A DNA stretch of 64,000 bases from Arthrobacter russicus (GTDB taxonomy: Bacteria > Actinomycetota > Actinomycetes > Actinomycetales > Micrococcaceae). The stretch covers positions 186,001-250,000 of the forward strand of contig NZ_JAVDQF010000001.1 in the NCBI RefSeq assembly GCF_031454135.1. Direction: 5' to 3'. A program made the position numbers and the translations under genes. The notes under the pieces are model-generated. The model was not told where the DNA came from. It saw only the letters and a program-made list of their open reading frames with translations, and ran no database searches. Of this stretch, positions 31,049 to 39,455 are shown piece by piece (position 1 is the stretch's first letter; each line of letters starts with the position of its first letter).

Positions 31049-32113
31049 ATGCGTCTTTACCCGCTCTTCTTCCGCGTCTGCTTCTCCTGGATGGACGCCG
31101 AAAATGCGCATCGGATCGGCTTCGGTTTGATTCGGTTGGCACACCGATGCGGGGCCGGTCCGGCGCTGCGCGCGATCACCCGTCCCGCGGCCTCGCTGCA
31201 GGTCACGGCTCTGGGCCGGACCTTTCCCTCGCCGTTCGGCCTGGCGGCAGGTTTCGACAAGGAGGGCCACGGGGTGCAGGCTTTGGCCGATCTCGGCTTC
31301 GGCCACGTCGAAGTGGGTACCATCACCGGGCAGGCGCAGCCGGGGAATCCGAAGCCGCGGCTGTTCCGTCTGGTGAAAGACCGGGCGCTGATCAACCGGA
31401 TGGGGTTCAACAACGACGGAGCGGCAGCGGTGGCTCCTCGGCTGGCCGAGGCGCGGGCCGGACTCGAACGCAGTTCCCGTGCGGCGCGGCCGGTGGTCGG
31501 GGTGAACATCGGGAAGACCAAAAAGGTCGACCTGGCAGAAGCCGTCGGTGATTACCTGATCAGCACCCGGGCGCTGGCCGCAGTCGCCGATTATCTGGTC
31601 GTGAACGTCTCCTCGCCGAACACGCCAGGCTTGCGGCTGCTGCAAGACGTCGAGACCTTGCGCCCTCTGCTCACCGAGGTCCGTGAGGTTTCAAGCGAGG
31701 CGGCGGGGCGGCGGGTACCGTTGTTGGTCAAGATCGCACCGGACCTGTCGGACCAGGACATCGACGAGGTCACCGCGTTGGCTCTGGACCTTGGCCTGGA
31801 CGGCATCATCTGCACCAACACCACAATCACCCGCGAAGGATTGCAGACCGCCTCCGAGCAGGTGATGAAATACGGTGTCGGTGGACTGTCCGGCGCACCG
31901 TTGCAGCAGCGTTCGCTGGAAGTGTTGCGTCGGATCCGGGAACTCGCCGGCGAGCGGCTCACCTTGATCTCCGTGGGCGGGGTGGAAACTGGCGCCCAGG
32001 TGCAGGAGCGGCTGGATGCGGGAGCCACCTTGGTCCAGGGTTACACCGCGTTCCTGTACGAAGGGCCGTTCTGGGTTTCCCGGATCAACAAATATTTGGC
32101 GAAGCGGGTCTGA
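31049..32113 (+). CDS. pyrD: Dihydroorotate dehydrogenase (quinone), class 2
   Basis: A 354-residue FMN enzyme that oxidises dihydroorotate to orotate in pyrimidine synthesis and passes electrons to menaquinone. The class 2 N-terminal membrane-associated helix is present (residues 1-40), followed by PSPFGLAAGFDKEGHGVQAL, GTITGQAQPGNPKPRLFRL, NRMGFNNDG, NVSSPNTPGLR with the catalytic Ser, and GGLSGAPLQQRSLEVLRRI. The start ATG gives the usual MRLYPLFFRV-type beginning. It stands apart from other pyr genes, as is normal for class 2 enzymes. Confidence 0.96.
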   Translation: MRLYPLFFRVCFSWMDAENAHRIGFGLIRLAHRCGAGPALRAITRPAASLQVTALGRTFPSPFGLAAGFDKEGHGVQALADLGFGHVEVGTITGQAQPGNPKPRLFRLVKDRALINRMGFNNDGAAAVAPRLAEARAGLERSSRAARPVVGVNIGKTKKVDLAEAVGDYLISTRALAAVADYLVVNVSSPNTPGLRLLQDVETLRPLLTEVREVSSEAAGRRVPLLVKIAPDLSDQDIDEVTALALDLGLDGIICTNTTITREGLQTASEQVMKYGVGGLSGAPLQQRSLEVLRRIRELAGERLTLISVGGVETGAQVQERLDAGATLVQGYTAFLYEGPFWVSRINKYLAKRV

Positions 32114-32152
32114 GTTCCGGTCAGCCGGGCGCTGCTTCCCGCGCGGCGACGA

Positions 32153-32755
32153 TCAGTCTTCGACGACCCCGCCGCGCTTGACCTGCGGCTTGGGCAACCG
32201 CAGCCGACGGAATTGCAGCGAACGGATCACGCCGTACCAAACCACGCCTTGGTCGACCGAGCCGAACTTGGCGATCACCCGCTTCTTCAGCCGACGGGCG
32301 AAGAAGAACGCGTCGACTGCCACCAAAACCACGATGGCCCAGAAACCGATGAAGATATACGACTGGAATTCGATGCTGCCGGGAACGAACAAAGTCAGCA
32401 CCACGATCGCCAGTGCGATGAACATGACGAATTCGCCCAGGCTGGTCCGGACATCGACCACGTTGCGGGCGAACCGCCGCTGCGGACCCTTGTCCCGGAT
32501 CGGCAGGTAGCGCTCATCGCCGGTGTCCAATGCGGCCCGGGTTTTCAATTGGGCCTCCCGCCGGGCTTCCCGGTCCGCAGCTTTGGCTGCGCCGCGGTCA
32601 TTCGGAACCAGCGGACGCTTCCGCGCGGCTTCCTGCTCCTTGCGGCTCGGAGTGGGGACGCCTTTTCCTGCACGGGGGTCATTTTTCGCACGGTCGGCTG
32701 CAAGCTCGTCGACGACGTCTTGGGCGGGCGTGGCTTCCTTGTTTCTTCCAAACAC
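32153..32755 (-). CDS. DUF3043 membrane protein
   Basis: A 200-residue actinobacterial protein with a long charged cytoplasmic N-terminus (about 100 residues; GVPTPSRKEQEAARKRPLVP is the family mark), two transmembrane helices (about 108-155) and a basic tail. The function is unknown. It starts with GTG and TATCCT lies six bases before it, so the mRNA is probably leaderless. It is divergent from the M20 dipeptidase gene. Confidence 0.88.
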   Translation of the reverse strand: MFGRNKEATPAQDVVDELAADRAKNDPRAGKGVPTPSRKEQEAARKRPLVPNDRGAAKAADREARREAQLKTRAALDTGDERYLPIRDKGPQRRFARNVVDVRTSLGEFVMFIALAIVVLTLFVPGSIEFQSYIFIGFWAIVVLVAVDAFFFARRLKKRVIAKFGSVDQGVVWYGVIRSLQFRRLRLPKPQVKRGGVVED

Positions 32756-32761
32756 CCTTCA

Positions 32762-32814
32762 AGGATACCCGGCTGGGCAGTGCCCTTGGAGCGGGCCGGG
32801 CCGCGCGGTAAGGT
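32762..32814. promoter_or_regulatory. Back-to-back leaderless promoters for DUF3043 and the M20 dipeptidase
   Basis: On the plus strand TTGGAG (32786-32791), 17 bp, TAAGGT (32809-32814), then seven bases to the ATG at 32822. On the minus strand TATCCT (32767-32762) is six bases before the GTG at 32755. The whole 66-bp gap is thus filled by two facing-away promoters. Confidence 0.6.
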
Positions 32815-32821
32815 TCGGTTC

Positions 32822-34249
32822 ATGACCACGAGTTCAACCATCCCCGAATCCAACGTGCCCACGCCCAGCCAGCCGTCACCCGAGGTCGTTGACGCCCTCC
32901 GGGCCGCTGTGCACCAAGACTTCGACCGTACGGTTTCCGCCCTGATCGAATTGGTGAAGATCCCCGGCATCGCCTGGGCCGCCTTCGACCAGGCCCAGCT
33001 GGACCGCAGTGCCGAAGCGGTCGCCGCTTTGATCCGCGAAGTCGGCGTGGACGAGGTGCAGATCCTGCGCGAGAACAAGGACGACGGGACGCCGGGCGGG
33101 CCGGCCGTGGTGGCGCGAAAACTAGCGGCACCCGGCAAGCCCACAATCCTGCTCTATGCGCACCACGACGTGCAACCGCCCGGCGACTCCGCACTGTGGG
33201 ACTCGGAGCCGTTCGCACCGGTGGCCAGGGCGGGCCGGCTGTGGGGGCGCGGCGTCGCGGACGACAAAGCCGGGGTGCTCGCGCACGTCGCGGCACTCCG
33301 CGCGGTGTCCGAGGTTCTGGGCGACGATTTCGGCGTCGGGGTGACATTGTTCATCGAAGGCGAAGAAGAAGCCGGCTCACCGACGTTCCGCCGCTTCCTG
33401 GAAGCGCACCAGGAACTGCTCCGCGCCGAGGTGATCGTGGTTGCCGATTCGGGCAACTGGAAGGTCGGCGTGCCGGCTCTGACCACGAGCCTGCGCGGCC
33501 TGGTCGACGGCGTGGTCGAGGTCGAGGTGCTCGACCACTCGGTGCATTCCGGGATGTTCGGTGGACCGGTCCTGGATGCGCCGACGCAATTGATCCGGTT
33601 GCTGGCAACCTTCCACGATCAGAAAGGTTCGGTGGCGATCGAGGGCCTGCACCGGGCAGCCGATCCGGAGATCGACTACCAGGAGGCAGATTTCCGCGCC
33701 GACGCTTCGGTCTTGGACGGCCAGGAGCTTTCCGGGGAGGGCAGCATCGCGGCGCGGCTGTGGTCCCGTCCGGCGCTGTCGGTGATCGGTTTCGACGCGC
33801 CCGCGGTCGCCGTGAGTTCGAATACCATCCAGGCTCGTGCCGCAGCGAAGATCAGCCTCCGGCTGGCCCCGGGGCAGGTTCCGCAGGACGCCATGGACGC
33901 GATCGCCGCGCACGTCGAAAAGCACGCACCGAAGACGGCGCAGGTCCGCTTCGTGCCGGGGGAGCAGGGCAATGCCTTCGCCACCGACACCGCGGCCCCG
34001 GCGGCGCAGAACATGTTGTGGGCATTGCAGACGGCCTGGGGAGTCGATCCGGTCGAGGCCGGGATGGGCGGTTCGATCCCCTTCATCGCAGACCTGACGG
34101 AGCTGTACCCGACTGCGCAGATCCTGATCACCGGCGTCGAGGATCCCGATTCCCGGGCGCACAGCGCGAATGAATCGCTGCATCTGGCGGAATTCGAAAA
34201 GGCCGTGTTGGCCGAGGCGCTGCTGTTGGCCCGGCTCAATGCCGGATGA
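32822..34249 (+). CDS. M20 family dipeptidase
   Basis: A 475-residue zinc dipeptidase of the ArgE/DapE/CPG2 superfamily. Metal-binding blocks are LLYAHHDVQPPGD (about residues 103-115), WGRGVADDKAGVLAHVAAL with the bridging Asp, and FIEGEEEAGSPTF with the catalytic Glu; the dimerisation domain lies between about 210 and 360. It probably cleaves peptides taken up from outside, although the exact substrate is not determinable. The ATG at 32822 sits seven bases after TAAGGT, so the transcript is predicted to be leaderless. Confidence 0.93.
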   Translation: MTTSSTIPESNVPTPSQPSPEVVDALRAAVHQDFDRTVSALIELVKIPGIAWAAFDQAQLDRSAEAVAALIREVGVDEVQILRENKDDGTPGGPAVVARKLAAPGKPTILLYAHHDVQPPGDSALWDSEPFAPVARAGRLWGRGVADDKAGVLAHVAALRAVSEVLGDDFGVGVTLFIEGEEEAGSPTFRRFLEAHQELLRAEVIVVADSGNWKVGVPALTTSLRGLVDGVVEVEVLDHSVHSGMFGGPVLDAPTQLIRLLATFHDQKGSVAIEGLHRAADPEIDYQEADFRADASVLDGQELSGEGSIAARLWSRPALSVIGFDAPAVAVSSNTIQARAAAKISLRLAPGQVPQDAMDAIAAHVEKHAPKTAQVRFVPGEQGNAFATDTAAPAAQNMLWALQTAWGVDPVEAGMGGSIPFIADLTELYPTAQILITGVEDPDSRAHSANESLHLAEFEKAVLAEALLLARLNAG

Positions 34250-34376
34250 GCCTGCTCGCGGCGCAGCGGCGGGAACAACCGGGGCGATTCCGCGGTTGAG
34301 CAGACTGAGGGGTAATCTCCGGCCCGGCAGCTGGGAAGTTCCGGCCGTCGGACGTACCATTGTTGTACACCAGAGT

Positions 34377-34388
34377 TAGGATTCTGAT
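34377..34388 (+). promoter_or_regulatory. Leaderless -10 promoter element of erpA
   Basis: TAGGAT (34377-34382) and six bases lead directly to the ATG at 34389. No Shine-Dalgarno sequence is present. Confidence 0.5.
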
Positions 34389-34763
34389 ATGACGACCACG
34401 ACTGATACTGCTGCCGACCCGGCGACCGAGCTGGAAAGCCACGGCGTCGGCTTGAGCGATGTCGCCGCGCAGAAAGTGCGCAGCCTGCTGGAGCAGGAAG
34501 GCCGGACCGATCTGCGTTTGCGGGTCGCGGTGCAGCCCGGCGGCTGTTCTGGTTTGATCTACCAGCTGTATTTCGACGAGCGGATGCTCGACGGCGATGC
34601 GGTTCGCGATTTCGACGGTGTAGAGGTCGTCGTCGACAAAATGAGCGTTCCGTATTTGGACGGCGCGAGCATCGATTTCGAGGACACCATCGCCAAACAG
34701 GGCTTTACCATCGACAACCCTAATGCTGGCGGCTCGTGCGCCTGCGGCGACTCGTTCCACTAA
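34389..34763 (+). CDS. erpA: Iron-sulfur cluster insertion protein (HesB/IscA/ErpA family)
   Basis: A 124-residue A-type carrier that receives and delivers Fe-S clusters. The three conserved cysteines are present: Cys53 in QPGGCSGL, and Cys117 and Cys119 in GGSCACGDSF. It lies just upstream of the cytochrome oxidase genes and not far from the Rieske gene qcrA, so it may serve respiratory Fe-S proteins; this is inference from position. A strong terminator follows. Confidence 0.93.
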   Translation: MTTTTDTAADPATELESHGVGLSDVAAQKVRSLLEQEGRTDLRLRVAVQPGGCSGLIYQLYFDERMLDGDAVRDFDGVEVVVDKMSVPYLDGASIDFEDTIAKQGFTIDNPNAGGSCACGDSFH

Positions 34764-34777
34764 ATCAAATCGGCAAT

Positions 34778-34805
34778 CGAAAGGCCCGGGGCTCCGGGCC
34801 TTTCG
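34778..34805 (+). terminator. Terminator after erpA
   Basis: A 12-bp perfect stem (34778-34789 with 34794-34805) with a 4-nt loop. It separates erpA from the ctaC transcript. Confidence 0.8.
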
Positions 34806-35012
34806 TATGTCCGGAGGGGATCCGGGCAGCCCGAAACGGCAGTGAAACTGACGCGCCAGACAGAGTGTGCGCAAAAAGTTCCCGAGCGCGGTAAGCTCTA
34901 AGGGAATACTCTCTACACGCAGTAGTAGAACACAAAAAGAACACAGTTTTGAATGCAGAACGCGGCCGCGAAAACAGCTTCCGGACGCACGCAACAAAAG
35001 GAAGGGCCGTCT

Positions 35013-35885
35013 GTGAGTTCGCAGCACCGAACCGGCAGCCGACGCGCCAAGGTACTCGCTGTTACAGCAGTGGGGATCACCAGCGCATTGGTCTTGTCGG
35101 CATGTACCCCCGAGATGAAGAACGGCTGGTTGCCGACTGAGCGGGATACCACGAACCACACTTCCAGGGTCATTGATCTCTGGGTCAATTCCTGGATCGC
35201 GGCGCTTGCCGTGGGCATCATCACCTGGGGCCTGATCATCTGGTGCATCATCGCCTACCGTCGCCGCAAGGGAACCGTAGGTTACCCGCGGCAGATGTCT
35301 GCGAACCTCCCTTTGGAAGTGTTCTACCTGACCATTCCGCTGTTCATGGTCTTGGTGTTCTTCTATTTCACCGATCGGGACCAGCAGGCGATCGACGCCC
35401 GTGACCCCAACCCGCAGATCAAGATCGATGTGCGGGGCAAGCAGTGGGCGTGGGACTTCAACTACCTTTCCGGAAACGACATTTCGGAGAGCGTCTACGA
35501 GTCGACCCAGCAGGTGCCGCTCAACGGCCAGCCGATCGACAAGGAAAAACTGCCGACGCTCTATTTGCCGGTCAACCGCAGCGTTGAGCTGGAGCTCAAT
35601 TCGCGCGATGTGATCCACTCCTTCTGGGTTCCGGCCTTCCTGCAGAAGCGGGACATGATCCCGGGCAAGACCAACTACCTCAACTTCACGCCGACTGCCT
35701 TGGGCACGTACGACGGAAAATGCGCCGAGCTCTGCGGTGAGTACCACTCCGAGATGCTGTTCCGGGTCAAAGTGGTGACCGAGCAGGAGTTCCAGGACCA
35801 CCTGGCGAAGCTCAAGGCCGCCGGCAACACCGGCTCGCTCGGCAGCGAATACGACCGCAATCCCAACCTGAACGAAAAGAAATAG
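35013..35885 (+). CDS. ctaC: Cytochrome c oxidase subunit II
   Basis: A 290-residue subunit of the aa3 oxidase that takes electrons from cytochrome c through the CuA centre. A lipoprotein-type signal with lipobox LSAC is followed by two transmembrane helices (about residues 55-80 and 95-120) and the CuA cupredoxin domain. The CuA ligands are in CAELCGEYHSEM, and the first His in DVIHSFWVP. I chose the GTG at 35013 because AAGGAAGGG lies seven bases upstream; an ATG at 34953 has no binding site and would bury the signal peptide. It is 12 bp upstream of ctaD. Confidence 0.94.
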   Translation: MSSQHRTGSRRAKVLAVTAVGITSALVLSACTPEMKNGWLPTERDTTNHTSRVIDLWVNSWIAALAVGIITWGLIIWCIIAYRRRKGTVGYPRQMSANLPLEVFYLTIPLFMVLVFFYFTDRDQQAIDARDPNPQIKIDVRGKQWAWDFNYLSGNDISESVYESTQQVPLNGQPIDKEKLPTLYLPVNRSVELELNSRDVIHSFWVPAFLQKRDMIPGKTNYLNFTPTALGTYDGKCAELCGEYHSEMLFRVKVVTEQEFQDHLAKLKAAGNTGSLGSEYDRNPNLNEKK

Positions 35886-35897
35886 GGGTCCGGACAG

Positions 35898-37637
35898 GTG
35901 TCGACACTTACCGAAACTGCTCCCGAGCAAAACCAGGTCGAAGAACGGAAGGTTCCGGTCTCGAAAGGCCGTTTGGTGGTCAACTGGATCACCTCCACCG
36001 ACCATAAGACGATCGGCTACATGTACCTGATCGCCTCGTTCATCTTCTTCTGCCTCGGCGGCGTCATGGCGTTGCTGATCCGCGCCGAACTCTTCGAACC
36101 GGGCATGCAGATCCTGCAGACCAAAGAGCAGTACAACCAGCTCTTCACGATGCACGGGACGATCATGTTGCTGATGTTCGCAACTCCGCTCTTCGCCGGC
36201 TTCACCAACGTGATCATGCCGCTGCAGATCGGAGCTCCGGATGTGGCCTTCCCGCGGTTGAACGCACTGGCCTTCTGGTTCTTCCTGTTCGGCAGCACGA
36301 TCGCGGTTTCCGGCTTCGTGACCCCTCAAGGTGCTGCTTCGTTCGGCTGGTTCGCCTATGCGCCATTGTCGAATACCACCTTCACCCCGGGCATCGGCGG
36401 TGACTTGTGGGTGTTCGGCCTCGCCTTGTCCGGCTTCGGCACGATCCTCGGTGCGGTGAACTTCATCACCACGATCATCTGCATGCGCGCCCCCGGTATG
36501 ACCATGTGGCGGATGCCGATCTTCACCTGGAATGCCCTGGTGACCTCGATCCTGGTCCTGATGGCCTTCCCGCCGCTGGCCGCGGCGTTGTTCGCGCTCG
36601 GTGCCGACCGAAGGTTCGGCGCGCATGTTTTCGATCCGGAAAACGGCGGCGCCATTCTCTGGCAGCACTTGTTCTGGTTCTTCGGCCATCCCGAGGTGTA
36701 CATCATCGCCTTGCCGTTCTTCGGCATCGTTTCGGAGATCTTCCCGGTGTTCAGCCGCAAGCCGATCTTCGGCTACAAAGGCCTGGTCTACGCCACAATT
36801 GCGATCGCGGCGCTCTCCGTGACCGTCTGGGCGCACCACATGTACGTCACCGGCCAGGTGCTGCTTCCGTTCTTCTCGTTCATGACGATGCTGATCGCGG
36901 TGCCAACCGGGGTGAAGTTCTTCAACTGGATAGGCACCATGTGGCGAGGGTCATTGACATTCGAGACACCGATGCTCTGGAGCCTCGGCTTCCTGATCAC
37001 CTTCCTGTTCGGAGGTCTCACCGGGATTATCCTGTCGTCACCGCCGCTTGATTTCCCGGTTTCCGACACGTACTTCGTGGTTGCGCACTTCCACTACGTG
37101 GTCTTCGGCACCGTCGTGTTCGCGATGTTCGCCGGATTCTACTTCTGGTGGCCCAAGTGGACCGGCAAGATGCTCAACGAGCGGCTCGGCAAGATCCATT
37201 TCTGGATGTTGTTCCTGGGCTTCCACGGCACCTTCCTGATCCAGCACTGGCTCGGGGTGCTCGGTATGCCGCGACGCTATGCCGATTACCTCCAGGAAGA
37301 CGGGTTCACCTGGATGAACCAGTTCTCCACGATTTCCTCGTTCGTGCTCGGCGCCTCGCTGATTCCCTTCTTCTGGAATGTGTACATCACCTGGCGTTCC
37401 AAGAAGCGGGTAGAAGTCGACGACCCGTGGGGCTTCGGCGCCTCGCTGGAGTGGGCAACCTCCTGCCCGCCGCCGCGGCACAATTTCACTTCGCTGCCCA
37501 GAATCCGTTCCGAGCGGCCTGCTTTGGACCTGCACCACCCGGAGCTGGCCCAGTGGAACACCGCGACTGATCCACAACCGGCTGCCGCAGTCTTGGGCAA
37601 TGCCGACCAACGCGACCAAGCCGCCAAGGAGAAATAA
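35898..37637 (+). CDS. ctaD: Cytochrome c oxidase subunit I
   Basis: A 579-residue, twelve-helix catalytic subunit with heme a and the heme a3-CuB centre. The CuB ligands and the cross-linked Tyr are in [17 protein letters not shown], and the His-His pair in [10 protein letters not shown]; a heme-ligand His lies in TMHGTIML, and [11 protein letters not shown] holds the a3 and a ligands. The K-channel and D-channel helices are intact. It starts with GTG and ends two bases before ctaF. Confidence 0.97.
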   Translation: MSTLTETAPEQNQVEERKVPVSKGRLVVNWITSTDHKTIGYMYLIASFIFFCLGGVMALLIRAELFEPGMQILQTKEQYNQLFTMHGTIMLLMFATPLFAGFTNVIMPLQIGAPDVAFPRLNALAFWFFLFGSTIAVSGFVTPQGAASFGWFAYAPLSNTTFTPGIGGDLWVFGLALSGFGTILGAVNFITTIICMRAPGMTMWRMPIFTWNALVTSILVLMAFPPLAAALFALGADRRFGAHVFDPENGGAILWQHLFWFFGHPEVYIIALPFFGIVSEIFPVFSRKPIFGYKGLVYATIAIAALSVTVWAHHMYVTGQVLLPFFSFMTMLIAVPTGVKFFNWIGTMWRGSLTFETPMLWSLGFLITFLFGGLTGIILSSPPLDFPVSDTYFVVAHFHYVVFGTVVFAMFAGFYFWWPKWTGKMLNERLGKIHFWMLFLGFHGTFLIQHWLGVLGMPRRYADYLQEDGFTWMNQFSTISSFVLGASLIPFFWNVYITWRSKKRVEVDDPWGFGASLEWATSCPPPRHNFTSLPRIRSERPALDLHHPELAQWNTATDPQPAAAVLGNADQRDQAAKEK

Positions 37638-37639
37638 TC

Positions 37640-38041
37640 ATGTTGATCGAATCGCGGCTGTTTTTCCTCGGCGTGCCCTTCTTCCTGGTGGTCGATGTGG
37701 TCTACGGTTTCATGACCAACTGGAGCGAATGGGTCGGCATTCTCGGCATCCTCCTGGTCGGCGGCCTGGCCGGAATGATCGGCTTCTACCTCGCGTTCAC
37801 CGCCAAGCGGGTGGGCTTGCGTCCGGAAGACCGCAACAACGGCGAGATCCACGAAGGCGCCGGCGAGCAGGGGCACTTCAGCCCGTGGTCGTGGTGGCCT
37901 CTGGTGCTCGGCCTGGCCTGCGCCACGGCGTTCGCGGGTTTGGCGCTGGGCTGGTGGATCGTCTTCATCTCGGCCGGTATCGCCGCCATCGGCCTGGTCG
38001 GTTGGGTCTTCGAATACAGCCGCGGAGACCACGCGCACTAG
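37640..38041 (+). CDS. ctaF: Cytochrome c oxidase subunit IV (actinobacterial CtaF)
   Basis: A 133-residue membrane protein with four hydrophobic segments. The cytoplasmic loop has KRVGLRPEDRNNGEIHEGAG and the late FEYSRGDHAH, which mark the actinobacterial subunit IV of the bc1-aa3 supercomplex. It is translationally close to ctaD (two-base gap) and is the last gene before a very strong terminator. Confidence 0.93.
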   Translation: MLIESRLFFLGVPFFLVVDVVYGFMTNWSEWVGILGILLVGGLAGMIGFYLAFTAKRVGLRPEDRNNGEIHEGAGEQGHFSPWSWWPLVLGLACATAFAGLALGWWIVFISAGIAAIGLVGWVFEYSRGDHAH

Positions 38042-38053
38042 GCGTTGCTTCAT

Positions 38054-38120
38054 TTCGGATGCATTTCCGGCTTGCGGAGGGAAATTTCCCGTCCCGGGCC
38101 GGAAATGCATCCGAAGCTTT
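38054..38120 (+). terminator. Strong intrinsic terminator after ctaCDF
   Basis: A perfect 18-bp stem (38054-38071 with 38098-38115) encloses a 26-nt loop that holds its own palindrome, GGGAAATTTCCC. The stem is followed by a run of five T (38118-38122). Confidence 0.9.
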
Positions 38121-38145
38121 TTAACTACCACCGAGGGGTTGGCTC

Positions 38146-38931
38146 ATGAGCGATGCTGCAGAGTTGATCGGCGGTGAGATCGACCGTTCCTCCGGCACGG
38201 CGATCTATCTGCAGCTCGCTGAGCTTTTGCGGCAGTACGTGCGGACCAAGAGTTCACCCGCGACGGCGATACCCTCGGAACGCGATATCGCGGCCCGGTT
38301 CGGAGTCGCCCGGATGACCGTCCGGCAAGCGATCGACACGCTGGTCTCGGCCGAGGTGCTGGACCGGGTGGTGGGTCTGGGTACTTTCGTGCATCGGCCC
38401 AAGCTAGACCTGCAGGTCAAACTGACCTCGTACTCGGAAGAAATGCAGCGCCGCGGCATGGTGCCGGACGCCAAAGTCTTGGACTTCGAGTTGATCCAGG
38501 CCAGTGCGAGCGTGGCCCGGGAACTGCAACTGCACGAAGGCCAAATGGTGGTCCGGTTCCGGCGGCTGCTGCTGGCCGACGAAGAGCCGATGAGCGTGGA
38601 CGAGAATTTCATCCCCGGGTACCGGGTGCCGGGACTCACCGACGGACCGGCCCCGACCTCGTTGTACAACACCCTGGGCGAGCGTTACGGCCTCGTCATG
38701 GAGTGGGGCGAGGACATGATCGAAGCTGCAGCCGCAGCGCCCACCGTGGCCCGGCAACTCAAGGTGGAGACCGGAGCGCCGCTGCTGAAGATCCAGCGGC
38801 ATGCCTTCGTCTCCGGAATCGTCGTGGACTACTCGGTGTCCTACTATCGTGCGGACCGCTACAAGCTCTGGGTGCCGCTGCAACGGCCCGGGGTGCGGAG
38901 CACCCGGCAAGTCCCTTCCCGGCGCAGCTAG
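38146..38931 (+). CDS. GntR family transcriptional regulator (HutC/UTRA type)
   Basis: A 261-residue repressor. The winged helix spans about residues 15-85, with IPSERDIAARFGVARMTVRQAI as the recognition region (positions 43-64), followed by a UTRA ligand-binding domain (about 95-245). The HutC subfamily includes DasR/NagR regulators of amino-sugar use, which share this layout; the effector here is not known. It has no linked catabolic gene and sits between the oxidase and bc1 genes. A VOC protein follows. Confidence 0.9.
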   Translation: MSDAAELIGGEIDRSSGTAIYLQLAELLRQYVRTKSSPATAIPSERDIAARFGVARMTVRQAIDTLVSAEVLDRVVGLGTFVHRPKLDLQVKLTSYSEEMQRRGMVPDAKVLDFELIQASASVARELQLHEGQMVVRFRRLLLADEEPMSVDENFIPGYRVPGLTDGPAPTSLYNTLGERYGLVMEWGEDMIEAAAAAPTVARQLKVETGAPLLKIQRHAFVSGIVVDYSVSYYRADRYKLWVPLQRPGVRSTRQVPSRRS

Positions 38932-38996
38932 GCCCGCACCGAGGCGTCCAGGCTGCGGTCCGCGACGCTTTCCCAGCAGAGCCGGCGGCCACGCCG

Positions 38997-39008
38997 TAAT
39001 ATGACCTG
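38997..39008 (+). promoter_or_regulatory. Leaderless -10 promoter element of the VOC gene at 39009
   Basis: TAATAT (38997-39002), a near-consensus -10, is followed by six bases and the ATG. Confidence 0.5.
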
Positions 39009-39386
39009 ATGGCAGGCATCGTATGGTGGGAAGTGGAGACCGACAACCCGGAGCTGTTCCAGCACTTCCACGGTTCGCTCTTCGGCTGGCGCTTCGAAGC
39101 AGCTTTTGCGGATACCGAGCTGGGCGCAGACTATTGGGTCATCAAGGACGCGGCTCGGGATATCGGCGGATTGCAGCGCGCCCCCTCGCCGAGATTGCCG
39201 ACGGCGGGGAACCGCGTCTATCTCCTGGCGGAGGATCTGGAGGCCACTTTGGCACGCGCGGCCGCCTTGGGCGGCGTCATCGAAAGGTCGCGTACCGCAT
39301 TGGGCGGAGCAGACCGGTGGTTCGGCACCTTTCTCGATCCAACCGGGATTTCCTTCGGATTGTGGACACCGAACGCGAGGGCATAG
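39009..39386 (+). CDS. VOC (glyoxalase/bleomycin resistance-like) family protein
   Basis: A 125-residue single VOC module. The start MAGIVWWEVETDNPELFQHF and the end FLDPTGISFGLW are typical. The usual metal-binding His/Glu positions are not clearly filled, so catalysis is uncertain. It has its own predicted leaderless promoter and ends just before a perfect palindrome shared with qcrB as terminator. Confidence 0.8.
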   Translation: MAGIVWWEVETDNPELFQHFHGSLFGWRFEAAFADTELGADYWVIKDAARDIGGLQRAPSPRLPTAGNRVYLLAEDLEATLARAAALGGVIERSRTALGGADRWFGTFLDPTGISFGLWTPNARA

Positions 39387-39392
39387 TGGAAA

Positions 39393-39432
39393 GGGCCCCT
39401 GCCGCCATTCAGCTGAATGGCGGCAGGGGCCC
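39393..39432. terminator. Perfect 40-nt palindrome, convergent terminator
   Basis: Positions 39393-39432 form a perfect palindrome with 20-bp arms and AGCT at the centre. It lies six bases after the VOC stop and 24 bases before the qcrB stop on the other strand. TTTCC follows it on the minus strand. It should stop transcription from both sides. Confidence 0.85.
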
Positions 39433-39455
39433 TCGGGTCCGCGGGGGAGCAGCGA

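Noticed and set aside
34953-35012. ATG at 34953 as the start of ctaC
   Set aside because: No binding site, and it would put 20 extra residues before the lipoprotein signal; the GTG at 35013 fits both.
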